Shown piece by piece: positions 24,632-33,814 of a stretch of DNA of 51,611 nt (the first letter of the stretch is position 1; the number at the start of each line of letters is the position of its first letter). The notes under the pieces are model-generated. The model was not told where the DNA came from, made no database searches, and saw nothing but the letters and a program-made list of their open reading frames with translations. The translations under genes were made by a program, and so were the position numbers. This stretch comes from Bacteroidota bacterium (GTDB taxonomy: Bacteria > Bacteroidota > Bacteroidia > Chitinophagales > Chitinophagaceae): assembly GCA_003175695.1 (NCBI GenBank), contig PSRA01000216.1, forward strand, positions 1-51,611, given 5' to 3'.

Positions 24632-25978
24632 TTATTTCGGTTTCTGGGTGATGTCTTTGAATATCTTGCCGTCCTTCATAATCACGAGAAGATTTTTCCC
24701 GGGATCGTCGAGCAACTTAATGTTGGTAAGCGGATCGCCATCTACGAGTAGCAGGTCTGCGAGGGCACCTTCCTCCACGATCCCAAGCTTGCCAGGGTAG
24801 GGATTGCGCAGCCCGGTCAGCGCAAGTAATTCGCCGTTCGTGCCAGTCGCCATCTTCAATACTTCGGCTGGTGTGAACCAACGAGTCATTACCGAGATTC
24901 GGGAACTCTGCCTGGTGACCTCTCTTGGATCAAACAGGATATCGGTGCCAAATGCTGTTTTGATTTTGTATTTTTTCACAAACGCGTAAACGTTGTCTGT
25001 GCCTTTGACCACCAGCATCTTTTTGGCATGTTCTTCTGAACCTGGTGGAAAAGGGTTGGATTGTGGATCATCGATGAAGGGCTGGGTGCTAAGCCAGATT
25101 CCCTTTTCAGCTATCAACCTGGCGGTAGCCTCATCCATTAGATGGCCGTGTTCAATACATTTCACTCCGGCCTCGATCGCCCCGCGAATTGCTTTTGTCG
25201 TGTAGGCATGGGCAGTTACATAGGTTCCCCAATTTTCTGCGGCTTCCACCGCAGCGCGCAATTCGGGTGCGGTGAAAGTAGAGACATCCAACGGACTGCG
25301 GGGCGACGACACTCCTCCTCCGGCCATTAACTTGATCTGGCATGCGCCCAGCATCAGTTGTTCACGCACGCGCAACCGAACTTCATCGGGACCGTCGACA
25401 ATTATGGAGGCGCCCAATTGTTCTGAGCGCGCCTCAGCAACACCGAGTTTGCGGGGCAATTCGTAAGGGAGCCGAAAGTCTCCATGTCCGCTGGTAGTTG
25501 TAATCATGGCTCCGGAAGGATAGATGCGCGGGCCAACGACAATACCCTGATCAATCGCGAGCTTCAGATCGAAAACGGGACCTCCACAGTCACGAACGGT
25601 GGTGAACCCACGCATTAGCGTGTTTTCCGCATCACGGGCTGCCAGCAGGGTGAGATAGCCTAAGTCCGCTGTCAAGAGTAAATTCAAAGGCGTAGCCGCA
25701 AACATGACGTGCCAATGGGCGTCAATGAAACCCGGCATAAGTGTGCGTCCGCCGCCGTCAATTAAAGTGGCGCCTGCCTGACGGTCGGCAGGAATAATCG
25801 AAGTCGAAATTTTTTCAATTACATTCCCGCGCACAAGAACATTTGATGGCGCGGAGAGCTTGTCCGATTTACCATCGAATATGCGAACATTGGTGAAGAG
25901 AGTAACAGAGCTTGGTGCGCTTTGCGCCAATGAGGATAGGGAAGCGAAAAGCGTGAGAATGATCAAAGAAACTTTCAT
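24632..25978 (-). CDS. Secreted amidohydrolase (imidazolonepropionase/prolidase-like)
   Basis: 448-aa metal-dependent hydrolase. Start at MKVSLIILTLFASLSSLAQS (signal peptide) rather than 25 codons upstream. Metal ligands of the binuclear amidohydrolase superfamily are visible: HxH in FIDAHWHVMF, the candidate carbamylated Lys in CQIKLMAGGGVSSP, His in YVTAHAYT, His in CIEHGHLMD, and the terminal Asp in FGTDILFD. The closing GALADLLLVDGDPLTNI is typical of imidazolonepropionase-like and Xaa-Pro dipeptidase-like enzymes. GC is high (34 of 60 at 25381-25440; 30 of 60 at 24901-24960) compared with neighbours, a hint of transfer. Substrate unknown. Confidence 0.88.
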   Translation of the reverse strand: MKVSLIILTLFASLSSLAQSAPSSVTLFTNVRIFDGKSDKLSAPSNVLVRGNVIEKISTSIIPADRQAGATLIDGGGRTLMPGFIDAHWHVMFAATPLNLLLTADLGYLTLLAARDAENTLMRGFTTVRDCGGPVFDLKLAIDQGIVVGPRIYPSGAMITTTSGHGDFRLPYELPRKLGVAEARSEQLGASIIVDGPDEVRLRVREQLMLGACQIKLMAGGGVSSPRSPLDVSTFTAPELRAAVEAAENWGTYVTAHAYTTKAIRGAIEAGVKCIEHGHLMDEATARLIAEKGIWLSTQPFIDDPQSNPFPPGSEEHAKKMLVVKGTDNVYAFVKKYKIKTAFGTDILFDPREVTRQSSRISVMTRWFTPAEVLKMATGTNGELLALTGLRNPYPGKLGIVEEGALADLLLVDGDPLTNIKLLDDPGKNLLVIMKDGKIFKDITQKPK

Positions 25979-26400
25979 ATTACAATTGGGGTGAAGACGA
26001 TGTTGTGAGGAGTTCCCAAACCGAAAATAGTCTTGAACTGCCAAATGTTTCATAGAAAGGTTTTTTGGTTAGGCTGCAAAGGTAGGATAAAAGAAAAGGG
26101 GCTTGGATAAAGAACACGCCCGCATGCGCTGAAGATTCGGTGGGCAAGGAAAAGCACAACGTGTTCCACCTGTAATGTATAACCGAATAATTTCGATACA
26201 GCCCAAGGGCAATTTGAAGGTTTACTGAGACGTAGTTATACCTGCCTTCGCATGGGCAATTAGTTCCCCACCAAGATTTGAGGCGGCTTTTTCCAAACAG
26301 AATTAAGTATAACAACTGGCTTTCAGCGATTGGGGGAACACGGTTGGGGTGGCATTGTGTTTGAATCTTCACTTATTTGTTCATTCTTAAACTAAATTTT
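25979..26400. other. Divergent intergenic region, no gene seen
   Basis: About 420 bases upstream of both the amidohydrolase (minus) and the TonB-domain gene (plus). A 130-codon minus-strand frame here has no protein-like character. No hairpin or exact -7 element found. Confidence 0.35.
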
Positions 26401-26970
26401 ATGGTAGTTCTACATAGACGACTATTTCCCGCTTTCATGATTTTAGCGGTTGTGGTCGCTGGAGCAATAGCCTGTCATGGATCGGAAAGTAAATCCTCGG
26501 AGAAGAAGACTTCAGATTCCTCAGATTTGATAAATAAAATGGATGCAAAAAAGACAAGCAAACAAAACAAAGAGTCCAGAAGAAAAGGAAAATCATCAGT
26601 TTCTAATCCTCAGTACGGAAGTAACAAAATGGTGAAGGACAAAGAAGGTGTATATAACAAGACTGATAAAATGCCAGAATTTCCCGGAGGTCAGCGCGCA
26701 TTGGCAAACTATATCGAAAATAATCTTGAGTATCCACAGGAAGCGATTGATGATAATAGACAGGGCACTGTCAGAGTTACGTTCGTAGTTGACGAAAAAG
26801 GAAAAGTATCTGACCCAAAGTTGATTGAAAATAAGAAAATTGGAGATGGCGTCGATGAGGAAGCTCTCAGAGTTGTAAGCAGAATGCCTGACTGGAAGCC
26901 AGGACAAGTCAGAGGAAAAAATGTAAAGGCAAGATTGGAATTGCCGATTACATTTCAGCTTTCATCTTAA
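26401..26970 (+). CDS. TonB C-terminal-domain protein, probable lipoprotein
   Basis: 189 aa. The start at MVVLHRRLFPAFMILAVVVA is preferred over an ATG eight codons earlier. The hydrophobic N-terminus ends in AGAIAC-HGSES, a plausible lipobox with Cys25, rather than the uncleaved anchor of a classical TonB. A Lys/Ser-rich linker (about 28-75) leads to a TonB C-terminal domain: MPEFPGGQRALANYIENN, LEYPQEAID, GTVRVTFVVDEKGKVSDPK, ending KARLELPITFQL. Such short proteins may partner TonB-dependent receptors or act independently of ExbBD. No exbB/exbD or receptor gene is adjacent. Confidence 0.82.
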   Translation: MVVLHRRLFPAFMILAVVVAGAIACHGSESKSSEKKTSDSSDLINKMDAKKTSKQNKESRRKGKSSVSNPQYGSNKMVKDKEGVYNKTDKMPEFPGGQRALANYIENNLEYPQEAIDDNRQGTVRVTFVVDEKGKVSDPKLIENKKIGDGVDEEALRVVSRMPDWKPGQVRGKNVKARLELPITFQLSS

Positions 26971-26973
26971 GCG

Positions 26974-27097
26974 GCCTACGCCAAAGCTTCAGCGAGTAAG
27001 GGAAGGACACAACGTTGTGTTCTTCCATAACCTTCGTGTAAACATTTCTGTCTCAAAACTTCAGAGTACGTGAGCCTAGCTCGCCGAAGCTTCAGCG
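26974..27097. repeat. 3'-end repeat cluster between convergent genes
   Basis: Two direct copies of a GCCTA..GC-AAGCTTCAGCG unit (26974-26994 and 27074-27097) flank a palindrome GGAAGGACACAACG/CGTTGTGTTCTTCC (27001-27026) and an ATAACCTTCGTGTAA block that match arms of the 19158 hairpin. The cluster starts four bases after one stop codon and overlaps the stop of the convergent gene (27092-27094). Confidence 0.6.
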
Positions 27098-27574
27098 TAA
27101 TTGGCTTCCAACAAATCTCCCTTTCCCTCTAAGAAAATCAATCGCTCGGGCAATGTTTTTTTCCACACTCTTCGCCGATTTAAGGGAAGCAATATAACGC
27201 ACGATTTCTTTTTGTCTTGAAGGAGAAAGTTTTTCAAATGCCGCCTTCGCATCCTGGTTTTTTGATAAGGCTTCGATTAGCAAAGGGTGGGGGCTGATTG
27301 TTCTGTCCCTTGGGTCAAACTCAACCGCAATTTTAATTTGTTCTCCAATTCGATTCGGAGAATTTTTTAACATGGTTGTGTTGATGTATAAACGCCAGTT
27401 CCCGCCGTATTTTACCAATGTCTGCTTAAAGGGATGTCCGTTTACTGTCCCGCAAATCGGAATAGGACCCTTGTTTTTAGCGGCCTGTTTAAATATTCCT
27501 GTCAATATTCTTTCGGGTATAGAAACGAAAGGATTTATTCCAATGATGTCTAACGTGGCTTTGAATTGATACAT
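27092..27574 (-). CDS. YdeI/OmpD-associated family protein with DUF1905 domain
   Basis: 160 aa. Start MYQFKATLDIIG (27574) is preferred; an ATG three codons earlier is possible. The N-terminal DUF1905 beta-barrel spans about residues 1-90 (FVSIPERILTGIFK, GPIPICGTVNGHPFKQTLV, WRLYINTTMLKN). The C-terminal helical YdeI/OmpD-associated segment spans about 100-160 (FEKLSPSRQKEIVRYIASL, KSAKSVEKNIARAIDFLRGKG). Family members are loosely linked to envelope stress and bacteriocin tolerance, but the biochemical role is unknown. The stop codon lies within an intergenic repeat. Confidence 0.85.
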   Translation of the reverse strand: MYQFKATLDIIGINPFVSIPERILTGIFKQAAKNKGPIPICGTVNGHPFKQTLVKYGGNWRLYINTTMLKNSPNRIGEQIKIAVEFDPRDRTISPHPLLIEALSKNQDAKAAFEKLSPSRQKEIVRYIASLKSAKSVEKNIARAIDFLRGKGRFVGSQLR

Positions 27575-27640
27575 AAATCTCAATTCAAAAGTAAAAAATG
27601 TATTGAGTCGTGCATCTTCGAAAGCGACACTTTATTATTG

Positions 27641-27673
27641 CCAAAGGGTTACAAAGAACACAAAGGTTGTGAC
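27641..27673. repeat. Partial copy of the dispersed repeat
   Basis: The complement reads GTCACAACCTTTGTGTTC...TTTGTAACCCTTTGG, corresponding to one arm of the 19158 hairpin. It lies in a divergent promoter region, so it is not acting as a gene-end terminator here. Confidence 0.4.
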
Positions 27674-27724
27674 GCTCCCTAAAAAAAGAATGCTATAATT
27701 TAGACATACCATATCTAAACCTCC

Positions 27725-28117
27725 ATGACTAAAAACACTTTCTTCCAATTCATTGACGCCATCAACCGGCATAATGTTGAAGCCATCTATTCTCTTATGA
27801 CCGATGATCACACTTTCATCGACGCATACGGAAACCAGGTTGTCGGCAAAAACAATATGAAAGCCGCCTGGATTGGCTATTTCCAATGGTTCCCTGATCA
27901 TAAAATTGAGATTACCGACCTGTTTGCAGAAGAGAACAAGGTCGCCGCGTTTGGTTTTGCCAGCGGCACATTCCAAAACAAAAAATCAGAAACCAATGAA
28001 AATTATTGGCATCTTCCCGCGGCCTGGAAAGCCGTAGTATCCGGCGATAAAATAAGACGCTGGCAGGTGTATGCCGATACCAAACGACCTTTTGATATCA
28101 TTGAAAAAAACAAATAG
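27725..28117 (+). CDS. NTF2-like (SnoaL-type) protein
   Basis: 130-aa cytosolic protein with the NTF2/SnoaL cone fold: FIDAINRHNVEAIYSLMTDDHTFID, then GKNNMKAAWIGYFQWFPDHKIEI, then VAAFGFASGTFQNK and WHLPAAWKAVVSGDKIRRWQVYAD. The D-H-x-F-x-D and closing RWQVYAD are typical. The ligand or reaction is unknown; relatives range from isomerases to uncharacterised small-molecule binders. Probably monocistronic. Confidence 0.8.
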   Translation: MTKNTFFQFIDAINRHNVEAIYSLMTDDHTFIDAYGNQVVGKNNMKAAWIGYFQWFPDHKIEITDLFAEENKVAAFGFASGTFQNKKSETNENYWHLPAAWKAVVSGDKIRRWQVYADTKRPFDIIEKNK

Positions 28118-28198
28118 GCATCACAGTTAAAGATTTGCTTTTTTTGTTCCATCAAACTCACTGTCTAAAATTTACAATTTTCGTCGGTTGATTCAGGT

Positions 28199-28206
28199 TA
28201 GCTTTG
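28199..28206 (+). promoter_or_regulatory. Candidate -7 element (TAGCTTTG)
   Basis: Exact TAnnTTTG match 28 bases before the ATG at 28234. A T-rich block at about 28176 is in the right zone for -33, but there is no perfect TTTG. Confidence 0.35.
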
Positions 28207-28233
28207 TCGAGTCTCCTAAAATCATTAGGGCTA

Positions 28234-29688
28234 ATGAATTTGAACAATCGCCTTTTACTCCTGTTGATCATCCTGTTTTCCGGAACCTGCTGGTATCTGT
28301 CCTCGGGCCTGAATGGAGATTTTTGGTGGCTTTTTTGGATCGCTCCTGTTCCCGTCTTATTTGTCAGCTATAAATTATCATCCGGAAAAGCATTCTGGGT
28401 TGCATTTCTTGCATACCTGCTTGGGAGATTGAGCTGGCTCTCATACCTGCTTTCTGTAGTTCCTGTTGGTCTGGCAATCATTTTTACCAGTATGCTGCCT
28501 TTGATTTTTGCAGTCATCATTCTGATCAGTCGCAGCATCGTCCTTAGAATAAAAAATTGGATTGGCCTACTCGCATTCCCCACATTGGTGGTGTCCTTCG
28601 AATATCTGCTATTTCATGTTACAGGAGATGGTACGGCCGGAAGCATAGCCTACTCGCAGGCCAATTGTTTGCCTCTGATCCAGATCGCATCAATTACCGG
28701 CATTCTCGGAATTGTTTTTACCATCAGCTTATTTTCTTCTACCGTCGCATGGTGCATTTTCTCAAGGAACCAAAGGCCGAAGATGGTGCAGGCGATGGTT
28801 GTTGGCACTTTGATAATTACCGCCGTGTTCTTCTTTGGCCTGGTCGAGTTGTATGCGATTGATCTTCCGAAAAGCAGTTTGCCAATTGGATTATTTTCCG
28901 CGGCCGAAAGTCGGCATCATGAAGAAAGGAAGTTTAATACTGAAAAAGGCGACAGCCTTTTGCGCGAATATGAAGAATCAATAGCGCACCTCAGCTCAGA
29001 AGGAGCTTTGATTATTGTCCTGCCTGAAAAAATGATAACCGTTACAAGCGACCAGGATTCAGCTTTCCGTAAAAAATTCTCCGATATTGCTATACGTAAT
29101 AAGGTGAACCTGGTTGTAGGCTATACATTGACGAAGGATCGTTCGATTAAGAATTTGTCGTGGATCGTTTCTTCACAAGGGCAGACCCTGGCTGTTTATC
29201 AAAAAGTCAATCTTTTTGAAGGCGAGGCGAGAGAAGGCTTCCAGAGAGGAGATTCTATTTCGGTTTTCACAATGGAACATTCCAGGGCTGGCACAGCTAT
29301 ATGCAAAGACATGGACTACCAGTCCTTTCTTAGAAAATACGGCAGGGCGGGAGTTGACGTCTTATTTGTTCCGGCGTGGGATTTTGAAAGAGACGATTGG
29401 CTTCATTCCCGGATGTCAATTCTCCGTGGTGTTGAAAATGGATTTGGAATTGCAAGATGTGCTCGAATGGGTAGGTTAACAATTAGTAATCGTCATGGTA
29501 GAGTGTTGGCCGAAGCCAGTACCTCTGATGGAAGGGCGGCGTCGGTTATGGAAAGTTTGCCGGTCTATTCTTACAAAACGGTTTTTAGTTATTGGGGGGA
29601 CTGGTTTGTAGCTCTTAACATAATTCTTGCTCTGTTTCTCATTCTGGTTGCACGCAAAAACGCAAAGCAAGCAAAGGCGCAAAAGTAG
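28234..29688 (+). CDS. Apolipoprotein N-acyltransferase-like membrane protein
   Basis: 484 aa. Start at ATG 28234 rather than in-frame TTG 28204. About seven N-terminal TMs (residues 8-205) precede a periplasmic nitrilase-fold domain (about 218-440) with the expected triad: Glu265 (VLPEKMI), Lys324 (YQKVNLFEGE) and Cys357 (GTAICKDMDY), followed by one more TM (about 455-473). This is the layout of Lnt, which adds the third acyl chain to lipoproteins in the inner membrane. The sequence is divergent and the window has no second copy, so whether it is the housekeeping Lnt or a paralogue cannot be told. The last residues (RKNAKQAKAQK) are encoded by one arm of a hairpin repeat. Confidence 0.8.
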   Translation: MNLNNRLLLLLIILFSGTCWYLSSGLNGDFWWLFWIAPVPVLFVSYKLSSGKAFWVAFLAYLLGRLSWLSYLLSVVPVGLAIIFTSMLPLIFAVIILISRSIVLRIKNWIGLLAFPTLVVSFEYLLFHVTGDGTAGSIAYSQANCLPLIQIASITGILGIVFTISLFSSTVAWCIFSRNQRPKMVQAMVVGTLIITAVFFFGLVELYAIDLPKSSLPIGLFSAAESRHHEERKFNTEKGDSLLREYEESIAHLSSEGALIIVLPEKMITVTSDQDSAFRKKFSDIAIRNKVNLVVGYTLTKDRSIKNLSWIVSSQGQTLAVYQKVNLFEGEAREGFQRGDSISVFTMEHSRAGTAICKDMDYQSFLRKYGRAGVDVLFVPAWDFERDDWLHSRMSILRGVENGFGIARCARMGRLTISNRHGRVLAEASTSDGRAASVMESLPVYSYKTVFSYWGDWFVALNIILALFLILVARKNAKQAKAQK

Positions 29689-29721
29689 CCACCTGTTGCC
29701 CTTTCGCCTTTGCTTGCTTTG
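29663..29721. terminator. Bidirectional hairpin terminator overlapping the Lnt-like stop
   Basis: A 17-bp perfect inverted repeat CAAAGCAAGCAAAGGCG (29663-29679) and CGCCTTTGCTTGCTTTG (29705-29721). The left arm is inside the coding sequence and the stop is in the loop. It lies between convergent genes; 21 bases separate it from the stop of the beta-propeller gene at 29743. Confidence 0.65.
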
Positions 29722-29742
29722 ACCGCCGCGGCAGATGGAACA

Positions 29743-30738
29743 CTACTTGTGCACCACGAGAACCTGAAAAGTCCCAGGAATCATCTTCGGCCTTTCACCC
29801 GCTACTGCTTTTTCGAGATCCGCAGCCGGCAAAAAAACTTCATGTGTATTTTGGTCCAACGCAAGTGTTCTTGCTGATCTTTTGGTAGGAACGATGTCTA
29901 TCACCTGGAATTGATCCGCCGATGTTTCTCTAATAACACAGAGCTTGCCTTCACCACAGGATGCAAATACATATTTCAACACATCATCGAAAGCAACTCC
30001 ATCGCAACCATCACCAATAGGTAATTTATCAACGATCCTTCCATTGGTAGCATCCATCACCATTAAAAGCTTGTCGCAACCTGAAAAAAGTCTGTTCGTG
30101 CTAACGTCGATGGCCAGACCAGTAGGACTTTGCCCAGGTGCCAACGGCCATGTATTCACCACTTTATTTGTATTCAAATCAACGACAGCAATCATGCTTT
30201 TGTCTTCTAAATTCACAAACAACGTTCCTTTACCATCGGAAGCTGCTTCTTCAGGCTTGCCGCCGACAGGAATGGTTGCCACCACTTTTTCGGTGCCAGG
30301 ATCAACGATTGACAAATCCTGGCTCCGGCCATTACAGGTAATTATTTTTTTGGTGAATGGCTCAAACATGATGGCATCGGGATTCTGTCCAACAGGAATT
30401 TGACTCAATATGTTGGTGGTTGCCACATCAAATACCGTAATTGTATTTAACCTACCGTTGCTCGTGTAGCCTTTGCCATTCTCTTTATCGAAGGCAATAC
30501 CATGTACTCCGGTCGTATTCAGAATAACCCCGACGGAATCTCCTGTTTTTTGATCCAAAATATTTACCTGGGTTCCATGGGACACATATACCCGGTTACC
30601 CGCGACAGCTATATAATCCCAGCCACCGGCACTGGGTATCTTAAAAGTTCTTTGAACTTTGAATCCGCTTCCCTGTTGCGCCATCAGGGCTGCCGGATAA
30701 GCAAGTACCAGAGCGAAGAAGAAATAAATCGATTTCAT
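29743..30738 (-). CDS. YncE-family secreted beta-propeller protein
   Basis: 331-aa exported protein. Signal peptide MKSIYFFFALVLAYPAALMA, then a seven-bladed propeller of YVTN/YncE type. Blade repeats such as NRVYVSHGTQVNILDQKTGD, KGYTSNGRLNTITVFDVAT, KKIITCNGRSQDLSIVDPG, GTLFVNLEDKSMIAVVDLNT and KYVFASCGEGKLCVIRETS each carry the V-D/variable-G pattern. Homologues bind DNA or act in envelope processes, but roles are mostly unknown. It is the last gene of the minus-strand efflux block, 21 bases after the RND gene, so probably co-expressed with the pump. Confidence 0.8.
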   Translation of the reverse strand: MKSIYFFFALVLAYPAALMAQQGSGFKVQRTFKIPSAGGWDYIAVAGNRVYVSHGTQVNILDQKTGDSVGVILNTTGVHGIAFDKENGKGYTSNGRLNTITVFDVATTNILSQIPVGQNPDAIMFEPFTKKIITCNGRSQDLSIVDPGTEKVVATIPVGGKPEEAASDGKGTLFVNLEDKSMIAVVDLNTNKVVNTWPLAPGQSPTGLAIDVSTNRLFSGCDKLLMVMDATNGRIVDKLPIGDGCDGVAFDDVLKYVFASCGEGKLCVIRETSADQFQVIDIVPTKRSARTLALDQNTHEVFLPAADLEKAVAGERPKMIPGTFQVLVVHK

Positions 30739-30759
30739 GATCTTACATTTTAAAAGTGA

Positions 30760-33700
30760 TTATACAACTTGTGGAATATCTGTTTTGTTTTTTACCAGTA
30801 ACCGTAGCAATGATGGTAGAACTATCAATAGGAGTGGGAGTGCCGCAATAAATCCTCCTATAACGGCAATGGCCAGGGGCTGATGCAGCTGCGCGCCTGT
30901 TCCAATGCCTAAGGCCAGCGGCATCAAGGCTATGATGGCACCAAATGCCGTCATCAGTTTTGGGCGGATACGTGTCGACAAAGCGAAGATGATTGAGTCG
31001 TCCACATTCTTTTCTTTCAGTGATTCCCTGAATTGAAGAATAGTAAATATGGCGTTCTCCCCGATGATCCCGACAATCATAATTAACCCGGTATAACTTC
31101 CCACATTCAATGGCGTATTGGTCAGGTACAATGCAGCATAACTTCCTGCAATCCCCAATATGGCGAGAAGAATGATCATCAATGCAATTTTAAAATCCCG
31201 GAAAAGAAAAAGGATAACAGCAAACACCAAAAGGCTGGAAGTGATAAGTATCGTCAATAATTCACTGAAAGATTGTTGTTGTTCTGCATACGCGCCACCG
31301 TATTCAATATGATAACCTTGCGGCAGGGTAACCTGTTTCTCCAGTTTATTTTGGATATCTTTCATAACACCACCAAGATCCCTGCCTTCCAATCGGGCCG
31401 AGACCTCACCCATGGATTGAAGATTTTCCCTTTTGTTTTCTGCCGTACCTTGGTTTACGGAGACAGAAGCCAATTCATTTACGGGTCTGAATTTACCGGT
31501 AGGGAGGAATATTAGCGTCTTGTATAAATCCGCTACCGACGCATACCTACTGTTTGGATAAACAATTCGAACGGGCGATAATTGTTCCCTTTCCAGGATA
31601 TTGCCAACGATATTGCCTTCGAGCCGCGTTTGCATTTGAAATTGGAGTGAAGATGGAGTGATGCCAAATTCCAGCAACTTATTGTTGTCTGGCACAACAC
31701 TGACTGAAGGGCCTGCAATAACGATTCCATCAAATACATCTGCCGTTCCCTTCACTTCTCTGACCGAATCGGCAACCTGCTTCGAAAGCTCCTCTAAACG
31801 ATGTTGATCATTTCCAAAAATTTTGATCGCAACAGGTTGAACGGATGTCATCAAATCGCCAAGCATATCGGCGATAACCTGACCCATATCGATTCGCAAG
31901 GCCGGTTGGGAAGATTCAATTTGCTTGCGAAGATCAGAAATGACCTCTTCTGTTGTTTTATTTCTCTCTTTTTTTAGTTGGATTAAGTAATCGCCCTTAT
32001 TCGGTTCAGTCACAAAAAAACCCATTTCCGCACCCGTACGACGCGAATAGCTCGCCACCTCCGGAGTTGTCATTACGATTTTATCAACCTGTTGCAGGAT
32101 CCGATCGGTTTCCTGTAACGAAGTGCCTGGAGGGGAATTATAATCCAGCACAATGGTTCCCTCATCCATTTCCGGCAGAAACCCAGTCTCCAGGCGTGGC
32201 AGGATCCAATAAATTGAAAATGCAAATCCAGCCATAATTATGAAACTTATCCAGGGCTTGTGAATGAAAAATGCAACCCATCTTTGCTGCTTCACCGAAT
32301 GCGGCTTTATCTTTTTCTCCCGTCCGGATTTTCTTTTTCCCGAAAAGAGCAAATAGATGGCTGGCAAACCAATCCATGTCACAAAAAAAGAACTGACGAG
32401 CGTTATAATCATGGTATTCGTCAATACTTTGAAATATGCGCCCGCGACGCCACTCATCAGCTCGAATGGAATAAATATGACGATGGTACTCAATGAAGAA
32501 CCTACCATCGCAGGAAAGAGATAACGTATAGCCTTTTGAATCAGCGATTGCGATGGCTCCAATGGATGTTCTTCATGTGTTCTTTGGATTTGTTCCATCA
32601 CTACTATCGCGTCATCGATAATTAAACCGATTGATGCTGCAATAGCGCCGAGAGTCATTATGTTCAAAGTGTAACCAATCGAATACAATATGATTATAGT
32701 AAGTGAAATGGTAACAGGTATGGTAATCAGGATGGTCGCGCTTGCTTTCCATGACCTCAGGAATACGATGGCCACCAGGATAGCCAGCAGCAGTCCAATC
32801 CAAAGACTGTCTGTTACACTTCGAATTGAATCGTTCACAAAATCAGCCTGGATGTAGAAGGGTTTAATTTGCACATCCGGGGGAAGTATCTTTTTTAATT
32901 CCGCAATCTTTTTTTCCAGGTTAGCGGACAGTTCGATGAGGTTGGCATCGGGATGTTTGATCACGCCAATTAGCGTGCCTTCTTTCCCGTTAGCATTGAT
33001 TCTGATATGTTCCACCGCCTCTTCAATGGAAACGGTGGCGATATCCTGTAACTGGATGACTCTTCTTCCATTGTTACTAATGATCAGTTTTTTCAATTGG
33101 TCCAAAGTCTGCACGGTGGCGTCAGTTACGGTCAAATAAAGCATGTGGTAATCCGACAGAAAGCCGTTAGATTTAATGAAATTCGTCTGCGCCAAAGAGT
33201 TAGATAAACTCTCCGGCGTTATCCCCAGGGTACTCATTTTTTGGGCATCCAGCGTTAACCAGTATTCTTTTCGTTTCCCCCCGGTTACCCGGATCTCGGC
33301 GACACCCTGCACCTGAGAAAGAAAAGGTTTAACTGTATAGGTAGCCAGCTGCCACATGTCAATGGCTGGCCGACCCCTTGTGGATTCCAAGGAATAGCCC
33401 ATGATAGGCAGGATGGAAGGGTTCATCCTTTCTACTCTGATATCCACACCGGGAGGTAAATTGCTGGAGGCCTGCTGAATCTTAGATTCAATTCTTTGTT
33501 TGGCCAGGTCAATATTGCTTTTCCAATCCATGAAAGCCGAAATTTCGCATTCTCCCCGGCTGGTAATACTGCGAATGGTAACAAGATCCGGAACCTGCTT
33601 AATTGCGTTTTCGAGAGGCTTTGTGACAGTGACCATCATCTTATCAACCGGCTGCAAACCCGCATCAGCAATGATTTTTATTTTGGGAAAAGTGATTTCA

Positions 33701-33807
33701 GGAAACAAAGAAGTCTTCAGCCTGGTATAAAAGAATAGCCCGCCCATTAGCACAATCGCTACACAAGTGGTGATGGGATTCTTATAATGGACGATATAGT
33801 TTTTCAT
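30760..33807 (-). CDS. RND efflux transporter permease subunit
   Basis: 1015-aa inner-membrane proton-driven pump of the AcrB/CusA superfamily. TM1 is near residues 11-29. The large periplasmic loop has the VTKPLENAIKQVPD and DVRVERM-like porter motifs. TM4 carries the proton-relay pair in GLIIDDAIVVMEQI. The second loop starts ETGFLPEMDEGTIVLDYNSP, and the C-terminal TMs include IVGIIGENAIFTILQFRES. The length and DEGTIVLDYNSPPGTS motif lean towards the heavy-metal/CzcA-like branch, but no metal-specific Met cluster could be confirmed, so the substrate is open. It sits seven bases after the adaptor gene in a complete tripartite operon (TolC, adaptor, pump) behind its own two-component system. 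Confidence 0.92.
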   Translation of the reverse strand: MKNYIVHYKNPITTCVAIVLMGGLFFYTRLKTSLFPEITFPKIKIIADAGLQPVDKMMVTVTKPLENAIKQVPDLVTIRSITSRGECEISAFMDWKSNIDLAKQRIESKIQQASSNLPPGVDIRVERMNPSILPIMGYSLESTRGRPAIDMWQLATYTVKPFLSQVQGVAEIRVTGGKRKEYWLTLDAQKMSTLGITPESLSNSLAQTNFIKSNGFLSDYHMLYLTVTDATVQTLDQLKKLIISNNGRRVIQLQDIATVSIEEAVEHIRINANGKEGTLIGVIKHPDANLIELSANLEKKIAELKKILPPDVQIKPFYIQADFVNDSIRSVTDSLWIGLLLAILVAIVFLRSWKASATILITIPVTISLTIIILYSIGYTLNIMTLGAIAASIGLIIDDAIVVMEQIQRTHEEHPLEPSQSLIQKAIRYLFPAMVGSSLSTIVIFIPFELMSGVAGAYFKVLTNTMIITLVSSFFVTWIGLPAIYLLFSGKRKSGREKKIKPHSVKQQRWVAFFIHKPWISFIIMAGFAFSIYWILPRLETGFLPEMDEGTIVLDYNSPPGTSLQETDRILQQVDKIVMTTPEVASYSRRTGAEMGFFVTEPNKGDYLIQLKKERNKTTEEVISDLRKQIESSQPALRIDMGQVIADMLGDLMTSVQPVAIKIFGNDQHRLEELSKQVADSVREVKGTADVFDGIVIAGPSVSVVPDNNKLLEFGITPSSLQFQMQTRLEGNIVGNILEREQLSPVRIVYPNSRYASVADLYKTLIFLPTGKFRPVNELASVSVNQGTAENKRENLQSMGEVSARLEGRDLGGVMKDIQNKLEKQVTLPQGYHIEYGGAYAEQQQSFSELLTILITSSLLVFAVILFLFRDFKIALMIILLAILGIAGSYAALYLTNTPLNVGSYTGLIMIVGIIGENAIFTILQFRESLKEKNVDDSIIFALSTRIRPKLMTAFGAIIALMPLALGIGTGAQLHQPLAIAVIGGFIAALPLLLIVLPSLLRLLVKNKTDIPQVV

Positions 33808-33814
33808 AGTTTGT

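Noticed and set aside
24405-24800. 131-codon plus-strand frame overlapping the amidohydrolase 3' end
   Set aside because: Its second half is antisense to the conserved amidohydrolase tail; the first half has no domain.
25980-26372. 130-codon minus-strand frame upstream of the amidohydrolase
   Set aside because: No signal peptide, no motif, odd composition; treated as intergenic.
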